The notes: generated by a model not told the origin, from the sequence alone. A stretch of 64,000 nucleotides of DNA from Gammaproteobacteria bacterium (ex Lamellibrachia satsuma) (GCA_019623805.1 CP053680.1:3512001-3576000), one strand, 5' to 3'; counted from the first letter of the stretch, positions 52,101 to 61,497 are shown. A program made the numbers and translations.

Positions 52101-52985
52101 TCACCAGTCAAACGGGCGACCGGTCAACGTTTCCAACCGTCTGTTGTGCGGGTTGAAATAGGCTTCGAGTCTGCGTCTTGTTGCCGCTTTCATGGCCGGA
52201 GTCTGCAGCGGTTTCTCGTTCCAGGCTACAAGACGCTGTTTCAGTCTGTCGGATACCCTGCGAGGCAGCAGACGACGGATGATTTTCTTAATCTTGCCGC
52301 GATATGAGAGCACTTTGGCCAGCTGCGGTGACCTGGCTTGGGCTGCCTTGTTGAAGCGTACTGAGACATCAGGTTCAAACGCTTCATCCACGCCGATCAC
52401 TGAAAACAGCACACGACAGATGCTCAGCGGATCCTCCTTTAATTCGTCAAACGTAAATACATGCACCTGCCGGGGGCTGAAAATCATCTGTAATGCCGCT
52501 ATCTGATCAGCGTAGATCCCTTTTCTAAGGTAGGTTGTGCCACCATCGCCGTCTTTGGATTCATCACAATCCGCCGACAGTTCCCGAGCGATGGCGGTCT
52601 CAAAATCTGCTGCATCCTCCCAGCCTCGACGTTTGGCATGCCAATAGGCGGAATAGGCCCTGTCGATTGAGTTGCGCAACACCATTACCAAATGCATGTC
52701 GGGATTGTGTGCATGAAGGCGCTGCACGGCGGTTGGGTTTCCGCTGACTGCGACGCTCTTGGCGATAATCCTGATCCCGGTATCTGTACAGGGGGAAAAA
52801 TAGCGGGCATGGGCAGCCGGATATCCCTCTTCGAACTCCTCGTCATTGACGAAGTAGTTCATCTCCCGTTTGTCATGGGTGCAGACCTGGGGATGGCTTC
52901 CGACATATCGAACAAGCGAGGTGGTGCCCGATTTCTCGGCTCCGATTATCATTACATCGATCGGTTTCACAGAGCGTGAGTTCAC
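52101..52985 (-). CDS. Sulfotransferase 4
   Basis: The protein has about 294 residues from GTG 52,985. The frame is open to 53,084 but this would run into the flippase gene, whose stop is at 52,999. The PAPS loop DVMIIGAEKSGTTSLVRYV and the 3'-phosphate motif LVMVLRNSIDRAYSAYWHAK mark a PAPS sulfotransferase. It is similar in style to sulfotransferase 3 (KREMNYF against KETCYF). Its C-terminal part is strongly basic (IKKIIRRLLPRRVSDRLKQR). Confidence 0.87.
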   Translation of the reverse strand: MNSRSVKPIDVMIIGAEKSGTTSLVRYVGSHPQVCTHDKREMNYFVNDEEFEEGYPAAHARYFSPCTDTGIRIIAKSVAVSGNPTAVQRLHAHNPDMHLVMVLRNSIDRAYSAYWHAKRRGWEDAADFETAIARELSADCDESKDGDGGTTYLRKGIYADQIAALQMIFSPRQVHVFTFDELKEDPLSICRVLFSVIGVDEAFEPDVSVRFNKAAQARSPQLAKVLSYRGKIKKIIRRLLPRRVSDRLKQRLVAWNEKPLQTPAMKAATRRRLEAYFNPHNRRLETLTGRPFDW

Positions 52986-52998
52986 TTGCTGTGATCCA

Positions 52999-54342
52999 TT
53001 ACACTTGTGACTCCCGTTTACCCATTCGTGCTGTAAAGGGCAGGGTGACAATGCCCAGATTTCGCCATACCAGGATTGCGGCAACGAGATTCTGGCTTGC
53101 CATGGTGACGGAGGTTGCCACCGCCGCCCCCATAATCCCGTATCGCGGCACCAGTATCAGGTTCAATACCAGATTGATTGCTACGCAGAAAATAATATTA
53201 TTTCTCATCAGCTTCTCGTGGCCGGTCATCATCAGCAGATAGGCGACGGAACCTGTGGCCACGTTGACGAACTGGCCCAGGGCAAGGACGGAGAGAATCG
53301 TGCCGCCCTCTGCGAACTCGGCGCCGAACAATCGCAGTACCCAGTCAGGGAAAAGCAGAAATAGAGCCAGAACCGGCAGTGCGAGCAGGGTCATGAGCCG
53401 CGCCGCGCCCACTGCAGTGGCCTCCAGTGCCTGCATGTCGCCACGTTGATGCAGCTCCGCGAATTTTGGTGCGGAGATGCTGTTTACCGCAATCAGGATG
53501 AAGCTTGTAAGCAGGGCCGTGCGCTGGGCGATGTTGAAAATGCCGACATCGCTCGCTGTCCCCCACAATCCGAGAAAAAAAGTTGATGACCATTTGATCG
53601 CGAGGGCCAGCAGGGCAATCACCAGTAATGGTCGGGCGCTGTTGAGCAGGGCAGGGGGCAGCGACTTTCCACCTGAGACAGGGGATTTCTGCAGAGCACC
53701 CTTCCAGAATAATATGGCGATGGCTGTAGTGAGGAGTGCAGCTCCTACATGGGCCCAGGCGGCTCCCACAACGCCGAAAGCCGGGGTCAGGATCAGGACT
53801 CCGGGGATGGCGAGCGCCGGTAGCCAGACGCTCTGCACAGACACTGCCGCTTTGATTCGTTTGAGTCCCTTCAGTGAGTGTGCATAGAGGTTGAACACAG
53901 CCAGGGGGATGATGCCGAGAGACATCCATAGTAGAGGCTCTGCCAGTTGTGGCTTGCCGAAAAGATCCGACGCAATGGTGTCGGACAGGAGGGCTGTCAG
54001 CAGGGCTACCGGCAGTGCCGCCGTCAGGAGGATGCGCAGACAGTGGCGGTGCAGCACCGATATCATCGACCAGTCGCCCCTTGCAGCCTGTCGGGCGACC
54101 TCCCGCATGGCCAGAATGTCGGTGCCGAACTTACCCAGGGTACTGCCGAAAGTGATGATAGCCAGGGCGAGAAAATAGATACCCACGCCCTCGCTGCCGA
54201 GTTGACGTGCAAGCAGAATATTCAGTACGAAGGCCAGCCCTGCGGCTATGACCTTTAATACGAAGGCGGTCGTCGCGCCACGGATGATCTCCATCAGGTG
54301 TTCATTGATATGATGGAAATTCATGTGCAAATTACCCATCAT
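52999..54342 (-). CDS. Polysaccharide flippase (Wzx/PST family)
   Basis: The protein has 447 residues with about twelve to fourteen hydrophobic segments, for example VLKVIAAGLAFVLNILLARQLG near the N-terminus. LGSEGVGIYFLALAI is typical of the oligosaccharide/polysaccharide flippases. It moves lipid-linked repeat units across the inner membrane. Its ATG overlaps the stop of the Wzc-like gene as ATGA, so the two are translated together. Confidence 0.92.
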   Translation of the reverse strand: MMGNLHMNFHHINEHLMEIIRGATTAFVLKVIAAGLAFVLNILLARQLGSEGVGIYFLALAIITFGSTLGKFGTDILAMREVARQAARGDWSMISVLHRHCLRILLTAALPVALLTALLSDTIASDLFGKPQLAEPLLWMSLGIIPLAVFNLYAHSLKGLKRIKAAVSVQSVWLPALAIPGVLILTPAFGVVGAAWAHVGAALLTTAIAILFWKGALQKSPVSGGKSLPPALLNSARPLLVIALLALAIKWSSTFFLGLWGTASDVGIFNIAQRTALLTSFILIAVNSISAPKFAELHQRGDMQALEATAVGAARLMTLLALPVLALFLLFPDWVLRLFGAEFAEGGTILSVLALGQFVNVATGSVAYLLMMTGHEKLMRNNIIFCVAINLVLNLILVPRYGIMGAAVATSVTMASQNLVAAILVWRNLGIVTLPFTARMGKRESQV

Positions 54343-56549
54343 CCCCGGGGATGGTGTTTGTCACGCTGATCGCTGTTAGTCCCGTTGACTACAATTCCGC
54401 GCAGCTCAACCCCGCCCTGCCACAGGCGTTTGGCCGAGTGCTCAAGTTCCGACAGGTTATGCTCACCGGCCTTCACTACCAGCAGGGCAGCGCCGGCGTG
54501 CTGGCCTAATATCACCGCGTCGGCAACTTCAAGCAAAGGTGGGGAATCCAGGATCACGCGGTCGTAATGAGTCTGCATGGTATCCAACACTTTCGCAAAG
54601 CGCTTCTTCATCAGAAGCTCCGCAGGGTTTTCAGCTGATCCGCCAGCGGGAAGGAGATGCAGGTGATCGAGACTGGTTTTCTGCAATGCATCGTTCAGTG
54701 TCAGATTCCCGAGCAGGATTTCTGTTAAGCCCGGCTCGTTCTTTTTTCCGAAGTGGTGGCTGAGCCTTCCATTGCGCAAATCCGCATCGATGATGCAGAC
54801 GCGATCCCCCCCACTGGCCAGCACTACGCCCAGATTCGCTGCCACAAAACTTGTGCCGACGTCGCTCTTGGGTCCCGTTACCAGGAGCAGCCGGTTCGGT
54901 ACCTGTGCGAGCGCGTGATTCAGGGTCGAACGCAGGCTTCGCAATCCCTCCACAGTTGGGTCGTCAGGCTGTATTACCGCAAGGAGTGATATAGCATTAC
55001 TGCTTTTCTTTTGCAGTCTCTTCAGGTGTCTTTGTGCTTTGCTGTTGGGCAGTGCCACAAATACTGGAATACCGAGCCTGGCCTCGATCTGGTTCGGATC
55101 ATATAAGCTCAGTTCCAGTGCACGGCGTATGAAGGCGCTCAGTATTGCGATGAATAACCCTGCCAGCAGGGCGATGAGAAGAATCTGGGCTTTGCGGGGT
55201 TTGACCGCTTCGCTCGACGTCAATGCCGGATCGATGATCTGTACATTGCTGACACTGCTTGCCTTAGCAACGCGCAGTTCCTGGGCACTTTTGAGCAGCT
55301 CCGTGTAGAGTTTGGTTGTAACCTCAACGTCGCGGGACAGTCGCAACATCTGTTGCTGTGTTTCAGGCAGATCCTTGATTTTTGATATCAGGTTGCGTTT
55401 CTCCCGGCGCAGACGCGTCAGTTGGGCATCCAGCGCCACTATGCTGGGATGAGCCTCAGTGAATTTTTGTCGCAGCTCATCCCGATTCTGGCGCAGTTCC
55501 GTGGTCTGTGCGTCAACTGCCACGGTGCTTTTCAGGACGGATTGTGTCTCCAGCGGCAGATCTACAGACCCCTGTTTCAGGCGAAAGTCATTGAGAGCGG
55601 ACTCAGCCCGTTCCATAGCGGCGCGTAGCTCGGGAAGCTGGTCCTTCAGGAAATCGAGGGTCCTTTCCGCTTCCACGGAGAGGAATCTTGACTTCTGTTC
55701 CACGAATATACGGATGATCTCATTCAGGATCACTGCGGTTTCCTGACGATTCGACCCCGACAGCGTCAACCGAATCAATTCCGACTGACGGCTTGTTTCC
55801 TTCGCGGAGAAACGACCCTTTAGCGCCTTGATTGCTGTTAGCCGTGCCTGTCGAACCAGGTTGAACCGGCTTCCCGGATGCGCCTGCAGCCCGCTGATCC
55901 TGAGCCGCAGGTCGGCCGTCCCCGGGAGTGGCTGCGGGCTCTCGCCCACCTGTCCCTCAAGCAGCAGTTCACCGTCCGGATCGAATAGTCGATAACGCTG
56001 GGAATCCAGTATCATCAGTGTCAGGGTGGCATCGAGCAGGTTCGCCGGCACATTCAGTTCCGCGACTTCGATCCATTCACCACCCCAGGAGTAGCCCTCA
56101 AGGCCGAGCAGCGGTTTGGCTAGATCCCCTTCGCTCCCCTGGAAACGGCGGGCCAGAAACTCACCGACCAGTGGGAAATAGAGGGGAGTCGCTTTTACGT
56201 CGAGGCGTAGATTGTCAACCGTTCTGCCGAGTACTCGCCGGGAGTTGAGAAATTCGATCTCTGCGTTGACCGGGGACTGGTTTGCAAACAGGGAGTTGAC
56301 TTGATCCAGGGCGGATAGGGTGTTCGCCTCCTCTTCTGCCTTGACTAATGCGTCGGCCTCGAACACTGGAGATGACAAAAAAGCCACGGCAGCGCCAATT
56401 AAAAGCGAGATCGCAACAATCGCAGTTATCATGCCGCGCGCACCGATCAGGATGCCGATGTAATCGTGCAGGCTCAATTCCGGTTCTGTGGGGAGGTAGG
56501 GCAGGGCGTGACGCGTCCCTGACTGCGGTGGCCACGGATCTCTACTCAA
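54339..56549 (-). CDS. Wzc/GumC-like chain-length protein with degenerate P-loop
   Basis: The protein has 736 residues. The Wzz domain has two membrane helices (about residues 38-58 and 455-475) around a long periplasmic coiled coil, with a proline-rich end. A cytoplasmic BY-kinase-like domain follows with DADLRNGRLSHHFG (Walker A') and VILDSPPLLEVADA (Walker B). The Walker A segment reads GPKSDVGTSFVAANL: the usual GK[ST] lysine is Thr (codon ACA). There is no C-terminal tyrosine cluster (tail SDQRDKHHPRG). It probably sets chain length, but ATP use and autophosphorylation are doubtful. The gene is 22 bases from the exporter. Confidence 0.9.
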   Translation of the reverse strand: MSRDPWPPQSGTRHALPYLPTEPELSLHDYIGILIGARGMITAIVAISLLIGAAVAFLSSPVFEADALVKAEEEANTLSALDQVNSLFANQSPVNAEIEFLNSRRVLGRTVDNLRLDVKATPLYFPLVGEFLARRFQGSEGDLAKPLLGLEGYSWGGEWIEVAELNVPANLLDATLTLMILDSQRYRLFDPDGELLLEGQVGESPQPLPGTADLRLRISGLQAHPGSRFNLVRQARLTAIKALKGRFSAKETSRQSELIRLTLSGSNRQETAVILNEIIRIFVEQKSRFLSVEAERTLDFLKDQLPELRAAMERAESALNDFRLKQGSVDLPLETQSVLKSTVAVDAQTTELRQNRDELRQKFTEAHPSIVALDAQLTRLRREKRNLISKIKDLPETQQQMLRLSRDVEVTTKLYTELLKSAQELRVAKASSVSNVQIIDPALTSSEAVKPRKAQILLIALLAGLFIAILSAFIRRALELSLYDPNQIEARLGIPVFVALPNSKAQRHLKRLQKKSSNAISLLAVIQPDDPTVEGLRSLRSTLNHALAQVPNRLLLVTGPKSDVGTSFVAANLGVVLASGGDRVCIIDADLRNGRLSHHFGKKNEPGLTEILLGNLTLNDALQKTSLDHLHLLPAGGSAENPAELLMKKRFAKVLDTMQTHYDRVILDSPPLLEVADAVILGQHAGAALLVVKAGEHNLSELEHSAKRLWQGGVELRGIVVNGTNSDQRDKHHPRG

Positions 56550-56571
56550 TGTCTACCGCTCCAGGATTCGT

Positions 56572-57699
56572 TCAATTGCCATTACCCTGAAACAGAGGGA
56601 AAGCTGTCCTGCTGGCCATCTCCAGAATCTTTATCGTCGGTAGGATCTGGGACATTACGCGATTCCAGCGCACCACCTCGGCAGTGTCCACATAGACAAC
56701 ATCGTGTGGAAACAATGGAAACCTGTCCGCCAGGATGAGCGCGTCAGGCGAACTCGCGTTGAGATGAAAAACCTTCGGAGTGTCACTGCCGCGAATGACA
56801 TAGACCCGCGCGGGATTTGAAGAGTTCTGGTCGACGCCACCTGCATCGGCAAGTGCCTCGGCCAGTGTCTTGCGGCCCTTGTTCATCAGATAGGAGGATG
56901 GGTTGCGTACTTCACCGAGAACAAAGATCTTGTTGTTGATCCGATCGGGAACGTAGAGCACATTACCGTGCTGCAGAAGGAGATTGCGCGAAGCATCTCC
57001 ATTCTCGTACAGGGCCAACATGTCGACACGGTAGGTCTCGCCCTGGCGCGTCAACGTTAGTTGACGACGGTCGGAATCCAACGTAAAACCACCGGCCCGG
57101 TTGATCGCTTCCAGTGCGGTCATCGGCACATCGGTCACCGGATAGATACCTGGGTTGTTGACCTCGCCGACCACGTAGACGCGCTGGCTTCGGTAGTCAG
57201 CAACCCTCACGTCGAGTTGAATATTCTCGATGAAGTGGGATAGTTTCCTGGTCAACGCATCCCGGATCTCTTCGACGGTCAGGCCCTTGACGTCGATTTT
57301 TCCTGCGTAGGGATAAAAGATCGTCCCGTCCGGTCCGACTAATGTGCCGGCTGTCTTCGCATCGCGAAACTGTCCGGCAGGAATGGTTAGCTCCGGGTGG
57401 TCCCACACAGTGATATTGAGGACATCGCCAGGCCCGATGTGGTACTGGTATTCCGGTTGTTCGGGTGACGCTGAACCTGTCAGCTGCGGATAGAGAAGCG
57501 TTTCCTGTTCGACTATCAGTTCGCCGGTGATTTCATGTATGTTCAGCTTTTCCTGGGTGTATTCTCCATCAGAGGAAAGAACGGGCACACTGACAGTGCT
57601 CCCCCCCGTCGAATCCTGCATATGCATACCTGGCGCTATTGCGCATCCGCCAATGTGTAGAATGACTGCCAGTAATCCGAATGTCTGAATGTTTCGCAT
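56572..57699 (-). CDS. Wza-type polysaccharide export lipoprotein
   Basis: The protein has about 375 residues from ATG 57,699. The lipobox is ILHIGGC, so it is outer-membrane anchored. A Poly_export domain (YHIGPGDVLNITVWDHPEL, about 95-170) and two SLBB domains (VYVVGEVNNPGIYPV and IFVLGEVRNPSSYL) follow. It forms the periplasmic and outer-membrane channel through which the polymer leaves. An ATG seven codons upstream is possible but would lengthen the signal peptide's n-region. It is the first gene of the main (-) run. Confidence 0.93.
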   Translation of the reverse strand: MRNIQTFGLLAVILHIGGCAIAPGMHMQDSTGGSTVSVPVLSSDGEYTQEKLNIHEITGELIVEQETLLYPQLTGSASPEQPEYQYHIGPGDVLNITVWDHPELTIPAGQFRDAKTAGTLVGPDGTIFYPYAGKIDVKGLTVEEIRDALTRKLSHFIENIQLDVRVADYRSQRVYVVGEVNNPGIYPVTDVPMTALEAINRAGGFTLDSDRRQLTLTRQGETYRVDMLALYENGDASRNLLLQHGNVLYVPDRINNKIFVLGEVRNPSSYLMNKGRKTLAEALADAGGVDQNSSNPARVYVIRGSDTPKVFHLNASSPDALILADRFPLFPHDVVYVDTAEVVRWNRVMSQILPTIKILEMASRTAFPLFQGNGN

Positions 57700-58009
57700 T
57701 TCAGTGATCCAAATGCCCACAAGTTATTATTGATGCCCTATTGCGAGCCGGCCTGTTGTCTCAATCTTTTCTGGCCGACGTTAAGGTCAGCGTAACAAAT
57801 CCATATCACAAGTACTATTATCGATCCGGATTTTAGATCTTATGATTTCAAGCGCAATTTTGGTATATGCAGACATTTCTGATCGGCCGGGATTCCCTTA
57901 TCACTCTCGTTGAGTTTACTGTCTTTGGTAAGATTGACTGGAGTGCTTGTGGGTAGTGCAGGTTTTTCCCGCACAGACGGGTTGCGGGAAGGGAAGAATG
58001 GCAGTCATG
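57700..58009. other. Upstream region of the polysaccharide operon
   Basis: This is AT-rich and must carry the operon promoter. I found no sigma-54 site here. A short 8-bp hairpin (ttcccgca with tgcgggaa, 57,966-57,990) is the only structure noticed. Confidence 0.45.
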
Positions 58010-58067
58010 GAGTCAAATTTGCCTGTTAAATTACACTTAAAACCCATAGGACAGGCAAATTTGACTC
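58010..58067. repeat. Perfect 17-bp inverted repeat
   Basis: gagtcaaatttgcctgt (58,010-58,026) and acaggcaaatttgactc (58,051-58,067) are exact reverse complements around a 24-base loop. It lies 10 bases after the stop of the minus-strand glycosyltransferase and may act as a terminator without a T tract. It could also be a small mobile palindrome. Confidence 0.8.
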
Positions 58068-58077
58068 TAACCCCAGT

Positions 58078-59250
58078 CTACGATTCTTCATGCTTCGGCA
58101 AAGGTTCCACCCATTGGGCCGTGGATGGTACTGAAGACGATTTGGATGCCGGACCATACGCCCAGGATCGAAGTAGACTCTCGTAGGCGCCGAGGACCGA
58201 AGGCCAGGTGAATGCCTCCTGATGGCGCAGACGGCTCGATGTTGCCATCTCTTTCAGTTTCTCCTGGTCACCGACCAGACCTGTAATATGGTCGCGGCAT
58301 TCCGCCTCGTTACGGAAATAGACTGCTCCATCCCCTGCTACCCAACGATTGAACTGGTTATCATGGGCCAGTACCGGGGATTTGGCCCCCAGCGCCTCCA
58401 CCAGTGAGGGATTGGTTCCGCCAACAGTGTGGCCATGGATATAGAATCCGCAGTAGAAGCGCAACGCATTAATCACTTCCGGCTCGTAGACGGCCCCCGG
58501 AAAGATAACCTGGTCGCCGGCCGCATCCAGGACGGCTTTATGATAGGGAATGCCATCCGGATAGTAGTTTCCAAGCACTACCAGTTTCATACCCGACGCC
58601 GATGCGGAAAAGGCGCGTACCGTTTCCAGGATCGAGTTTTCCGGTTCCGGCCGGGCGACCAGAAGGGCATACTTTCCCGGTTCGACCCCAAACCGGTCCA
58701 GCATCTCCCTGGAGGCATTTTTAAGCGCGTCGCTACCGTAGAGTAGTACCGAGATCTTCTCACTGGAGACCCGGGTTTCGAGGTGACGTTTGATACCAGG
58801 ATGATCCGCGATCAGGTGGTTACCCAGATAGCAGCCGCACACCTCGTTCATCATCAGCCAAATCTTTTCAGGCAGCGACCATTTCGGGCGCTTCCATTCG
58901 ATTCCGTCCATATTGAACAGATTTGTTCTCCCTCTCAGGCGGTAGAGGAGAGAAAATACAGCAGTGTTGTAACCCAGTGTCAGTTTGAGAGAATCCTCGC
59001 CGGAAGCATGCAGTGTTGACTTCCAGTCGAACAATATTGTGCCGACCGCGCCATTCAGCTTGACGGGGATATTCACCCGTCTAACGCCTTTCCATGTATC
59101 TTCGTAGGTCGGGCCGGCACCATCCAACTGGCAATAGACCGTTACTTCCCACCCACGTTCGGTGAGATAGAGTGCGAGCCTCTCGGCAAAGGTTTCAAAG
59201 CCGCCGTGATTGGCTGGGATGCCGCGTGTGCCCAATATGGATAACTTCAT
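58078..59250 (-). CDS. Glycosyltransferase (DUF1972/GT4), rhamnosyl-transferase-like
   Basis: The protein has about 390 residues from ATG 59,250 (MKLSILGTRGIPANHGGFET), the characteristic beginning of the DUF1972 + GT4 family, which includes many rhamnosyltransferases. NTAVFSLLYRLRGRTNLFNMDGIEWKR and GGTNPSLVEALGAKSPV are the acceptor- and donor-domain motifs. ATG 59,268 is an alternative; the open frame up to 59,442 has no family support. It is separated from the main operon by 378 bases and an inverted repeat, and an insertion sequence lies 250 bases upstream, which may have replaced or cut off its promoter. Confidence 0.88.
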   Translation of the reverse strand: MKLSILGTRGIPANHGGFETFAERLALYLTERGWEVTVYCQLDGAGPTYEDTWKGVRRVNIPVKLNGAVGTILFDWKSTLHASGEDSLKLTLGYNTAVFSLLYRLRGRTNLFNMDGIEWKRPKWSLPEKIWLMMNEVCGCYLGNHLIADHPGIKRHLETRVSSEKISVLLYGSDALKNASREMLDRFGVEPGKYALLVARPEPENSILETVRAFSASASGMKLVVLGNYYPDGIPYHKAVLDAAGDQVIFPGAVYEPEVINALRFYCGFYIHGHTVGGTNPSLVEALGAKSPVLAHDNQFNRWVAGDGAVYFRNEAECRDHITGLVGDQEKLKEMATSSRLRHQEAFTWPSVLGAYESLLRSWAYGPASKSSSVPSTAQWVEPLPKHEES

Positions 59251-59499
59251 CTTTTTATGTGATCGCATAGTGATCTTGGCCTTGGCAGTTGGTGTTGCAG
59301 GCGCAAATCCAAGAAGTTCCGGTACTTGGAACACTCTACCGATCAGACCTGGTGTCTTACGATCACGGCAGAGTATATTGAGCTTCGACTGATGGGAGCA
59401 GATTAATCCCAATCTCCGTATCCCATCAGCTTTCTCCAACATGCCTGAACATTGGAGCCATCGTTAAACACAAACTTTTCAGCAGGTGATAACGCTTAA

Positions 59500-61023
59500 T
59501 TCTACTTTGTCAGATTCCATCACCCGGCAACCGACTGTTCCAGCGTCTGTTTTCGATATTGGGAGTCGATAGCCGCTTGTCGTTTACGATGCCGTTTCGT
59601 CATTTGCCGTAGTATTTCATCGCGTTCAATATCTCGCCGTGGCAGGAAGGCACGCAATAGCGATTCGATGTCTGAACAACTGAGTAAGGGGTGATCATCT
59701 TTTTGCACAATTCGCTCTTCGAGCATGAATAACATCGCCATCATGACCAAGGCCATATGGTGATGCCAGGATTTCCATTTACGGGCCTGATAATCAGCAA
59801 GACCTGATTCACTCTTACCATCCTGGAACGAACGCTCAACCCAGAACCGCTGCGCCTGCATCTTTGCAAGACAATGGGATGGCGTTTCTTCCGGTGCATT
59901 CGACAAGGTGTATTTAATCGTCTCCGGTGAATTGACCTCTCGTCGTACAATCAGGTGCCATTGATGTGCCTGGGCTTCTTTTCCATCCCAAAGCCAAACC
60001 CGATGATGCAGGATCTCGACGCGCAGTTTGCCCTTGCTGCTATCCCGTAATACCACTTGCTGCCACTCGCTGTCCCGTTGCTCATTGAGCCACTGGTCAA
60101 CGCGCAGACGGGCTGCCTGGGCTTGCAGACGACTTCGACGACGACCGCGCGTTGTCGTGCTCTCCGGTATGAACGGCTGTGGATCTTCCAGGTAGACCTG
60201 TTGGTCTTTGTGGATGTCCACCACAAAGGTTTCACCCATCGCCTCCAAACCCCTCAGAAAAGCCGGATCCTTCCCGTATCCCCCATCTGCACCCACCCAG
60301 GCAAAACGCAGGCCAAGCGTCCTCTGATGACGCACCATCTCCAGCGCCAACTCTGACTTGCTTTGATGTTTCCGTTCAACTTCCGGGATACCCGCCTTGC
60401 GACAGCGAGCCGGGTTCGATACCCACTCTTTGGGTAGATAGAGACGTTCATCTATCAGCGTGGACAAGTGCCCTTTACCCAGTGCTGCGAATACACCAAC
60501 CTGGCAGTTATCCACCTTGCCCTGGCGGCCATTCCATTGGCGTTTAACCCCCACTGAATGTTTACCCTTCTTGGCAAGGCCACTCTCATCGAGCAACAGA
60601 CAGGTATCCGCGGTTCCACCCAGCCATTGATCGGCTTCCAGCGCCACTTGGTCTAACACCGCACGATGATCCCACGGGGACTCGGTGAGCATATGCTGGA
60701 GACGCTGATCATCTGCGCCTGCAACCACCTCTTCCATGCGTTCCATGTTCTTTCTCTGCGCTTGCATCAGGCCTTTGAGATAGTGTGTGACCGGTTGAAA
60801 CACCGACCTCGTCTTGCTTCGAAAATGGGATTCAAAGCGGTACTGGAAACGTTGGAATCGCTCCGCTATGCGATCGATTCTACTTATGCGCGTATCAGGT
60901 AATTCAAATGACCTTGGTGCTTGTCATTTGATGCTCTTCCTTACGATGATTGCCAAGAAATTCACAGCATATATTTTATATTATTCAGTGAGTTACTTAT
61001 AGATCTAATCTGACAAAGTAGAA
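59500..61023 (-). mobile_element. Complete IS701-like insertion sequence, 1,524 bp
   Basis: The ends ttctactttgtcagatt (59,500-59,516) and aatctgacaaagtagaa (61,007-61,023) are perfect 17-bp inverted repeats. They are flanked by a TTAA direct repeat (59,496-59,499 and 61,024-61,027), fitting the 4-bp YTAR target duplication of the IS701 family. One intact transposase is inside. Perfect ends and an intact gene point to recent insertion. Confidence 0.9.
59520..60803 (-). CDS. IS701-like DDE transposase
   Basis: The protein has 427 residues with no frameshift. DDE-type landmarks are LLLDESGLAKKGKHSVGV, WVGADGGYGKDPAFL and RFWVERSFQDGKSESGLADY, which match the acidic catalytic triad layout of IS701/IS4-like transposases. 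The gene ends 20 bases from the left IS end and starts about 200 bases from the right end, where it must have its promoter. Confidence 0.92.
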   Translation of the reverse strand: MFQPVTHYLKGLMQAQRKNMERMEEVVAGADDQRLQHMLTESPWDHRAVLDQVALEADQWLGGTADTCLLLDESGLAKKGKHSVGVKRQWNGRQGKVDNCQVGVFAALGKGHLSTLIDERLYLPKEWVSNPARCRKAGIPEVERKHQSKSELALEMVRHQRTLGLRFAWVGADGGYGKDPAFLRGLEAMGETFVVDIHKDQQVYLEDPQPFIPESTTTRGRRRSRLQAQAARLRVDQWLNEQRDSEWQQVVLRDSSKGKLRVEILHHRVWLWDGKEAQAHQWHLIVRREVNSPETIKYTLSNAPEETPSHCLAKMQAQRFWVERSFQDGKSESGLADYQARKWKSWHHHMALVMMAMLFMLEERIVQKDDHPLLSCSDIESLLRAFLPRRDIERDEILRQMTKRHRKRQAAIDSQYRKQTLEQSVAG

Positions 61024-61027
61024 TTAA

Positions 61028-61320
61028 TAGGAAGGTTATGTAATTAACTGCGATAGGCCCATATACCAACCAATGTAGATGCTTTGGCAAAAGCACTACT
61101 GCCAGGGTGAGGGTTATGCGGTATAAGCGAGTAGGGTGGAGACAGTAGGGTTAAAATCGCGAACGTTGTAATTCTAGCCACAAAGAAAACAAAAGTGACA
61201 AGGTAAGGTAATGATTAATATTGAAACTTCTTATTATGCTTCGTTGTTGAAACAGTGTTTTCGGACGAGCAGTCGCTAAGTAGTGCAGTATTGGGAATCA
61301 CAATCTTTTTGGGTTTGATT
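61028..61320. other. Intergenic region beside the insertion sequence
   Basis: No gene or structure was recognised. Its end carries the caatctttttgggtttgatt lead of the palindromic repeat family. Confidence 0.4.
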
Positions 61321-61402
61321 CCCCGCCGCGATTTCCCCATCTACAGAGTTTTCGCGGTGAGAGCGCCGCTACAATTTAATACTCAGTCCGCTGGCGGCGG
61401 GG
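61321..61402. repeat. REP-like element, diverged copy
   Basis: The outer arms ccccgccgcgat and cgctggcggcgggg face each other with a partial inner right arm (gagcgccgctac) and the family signature acaatttaatactcagtccg. The inner left arm is lost. It lies downstream of malate dehydrogenase. Confidence 0.65.
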
Positions 61403-61497
61403 ATCAATATTTGAGAATTCACTGAGCAAGAAGCTCCAGAATGCGCTGGAAGCCATTCTCGTGGGTCTGAATCAGCGTCGTAACCGGGTTATCCTCT

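Noticed and set aside
57966..57990. 8-bp hairpin ttcccgca/tgcgggaa as a terminator
   Set aside because: No T tract on either strand and not placed directly after a gene end.
59251..59442. N-terminal extension of the DUF1972 glycosyltransferase
   Set aside because: The family begins at MKLSILGTRGIP; the extra 64 residues have no counterpart I recognise.
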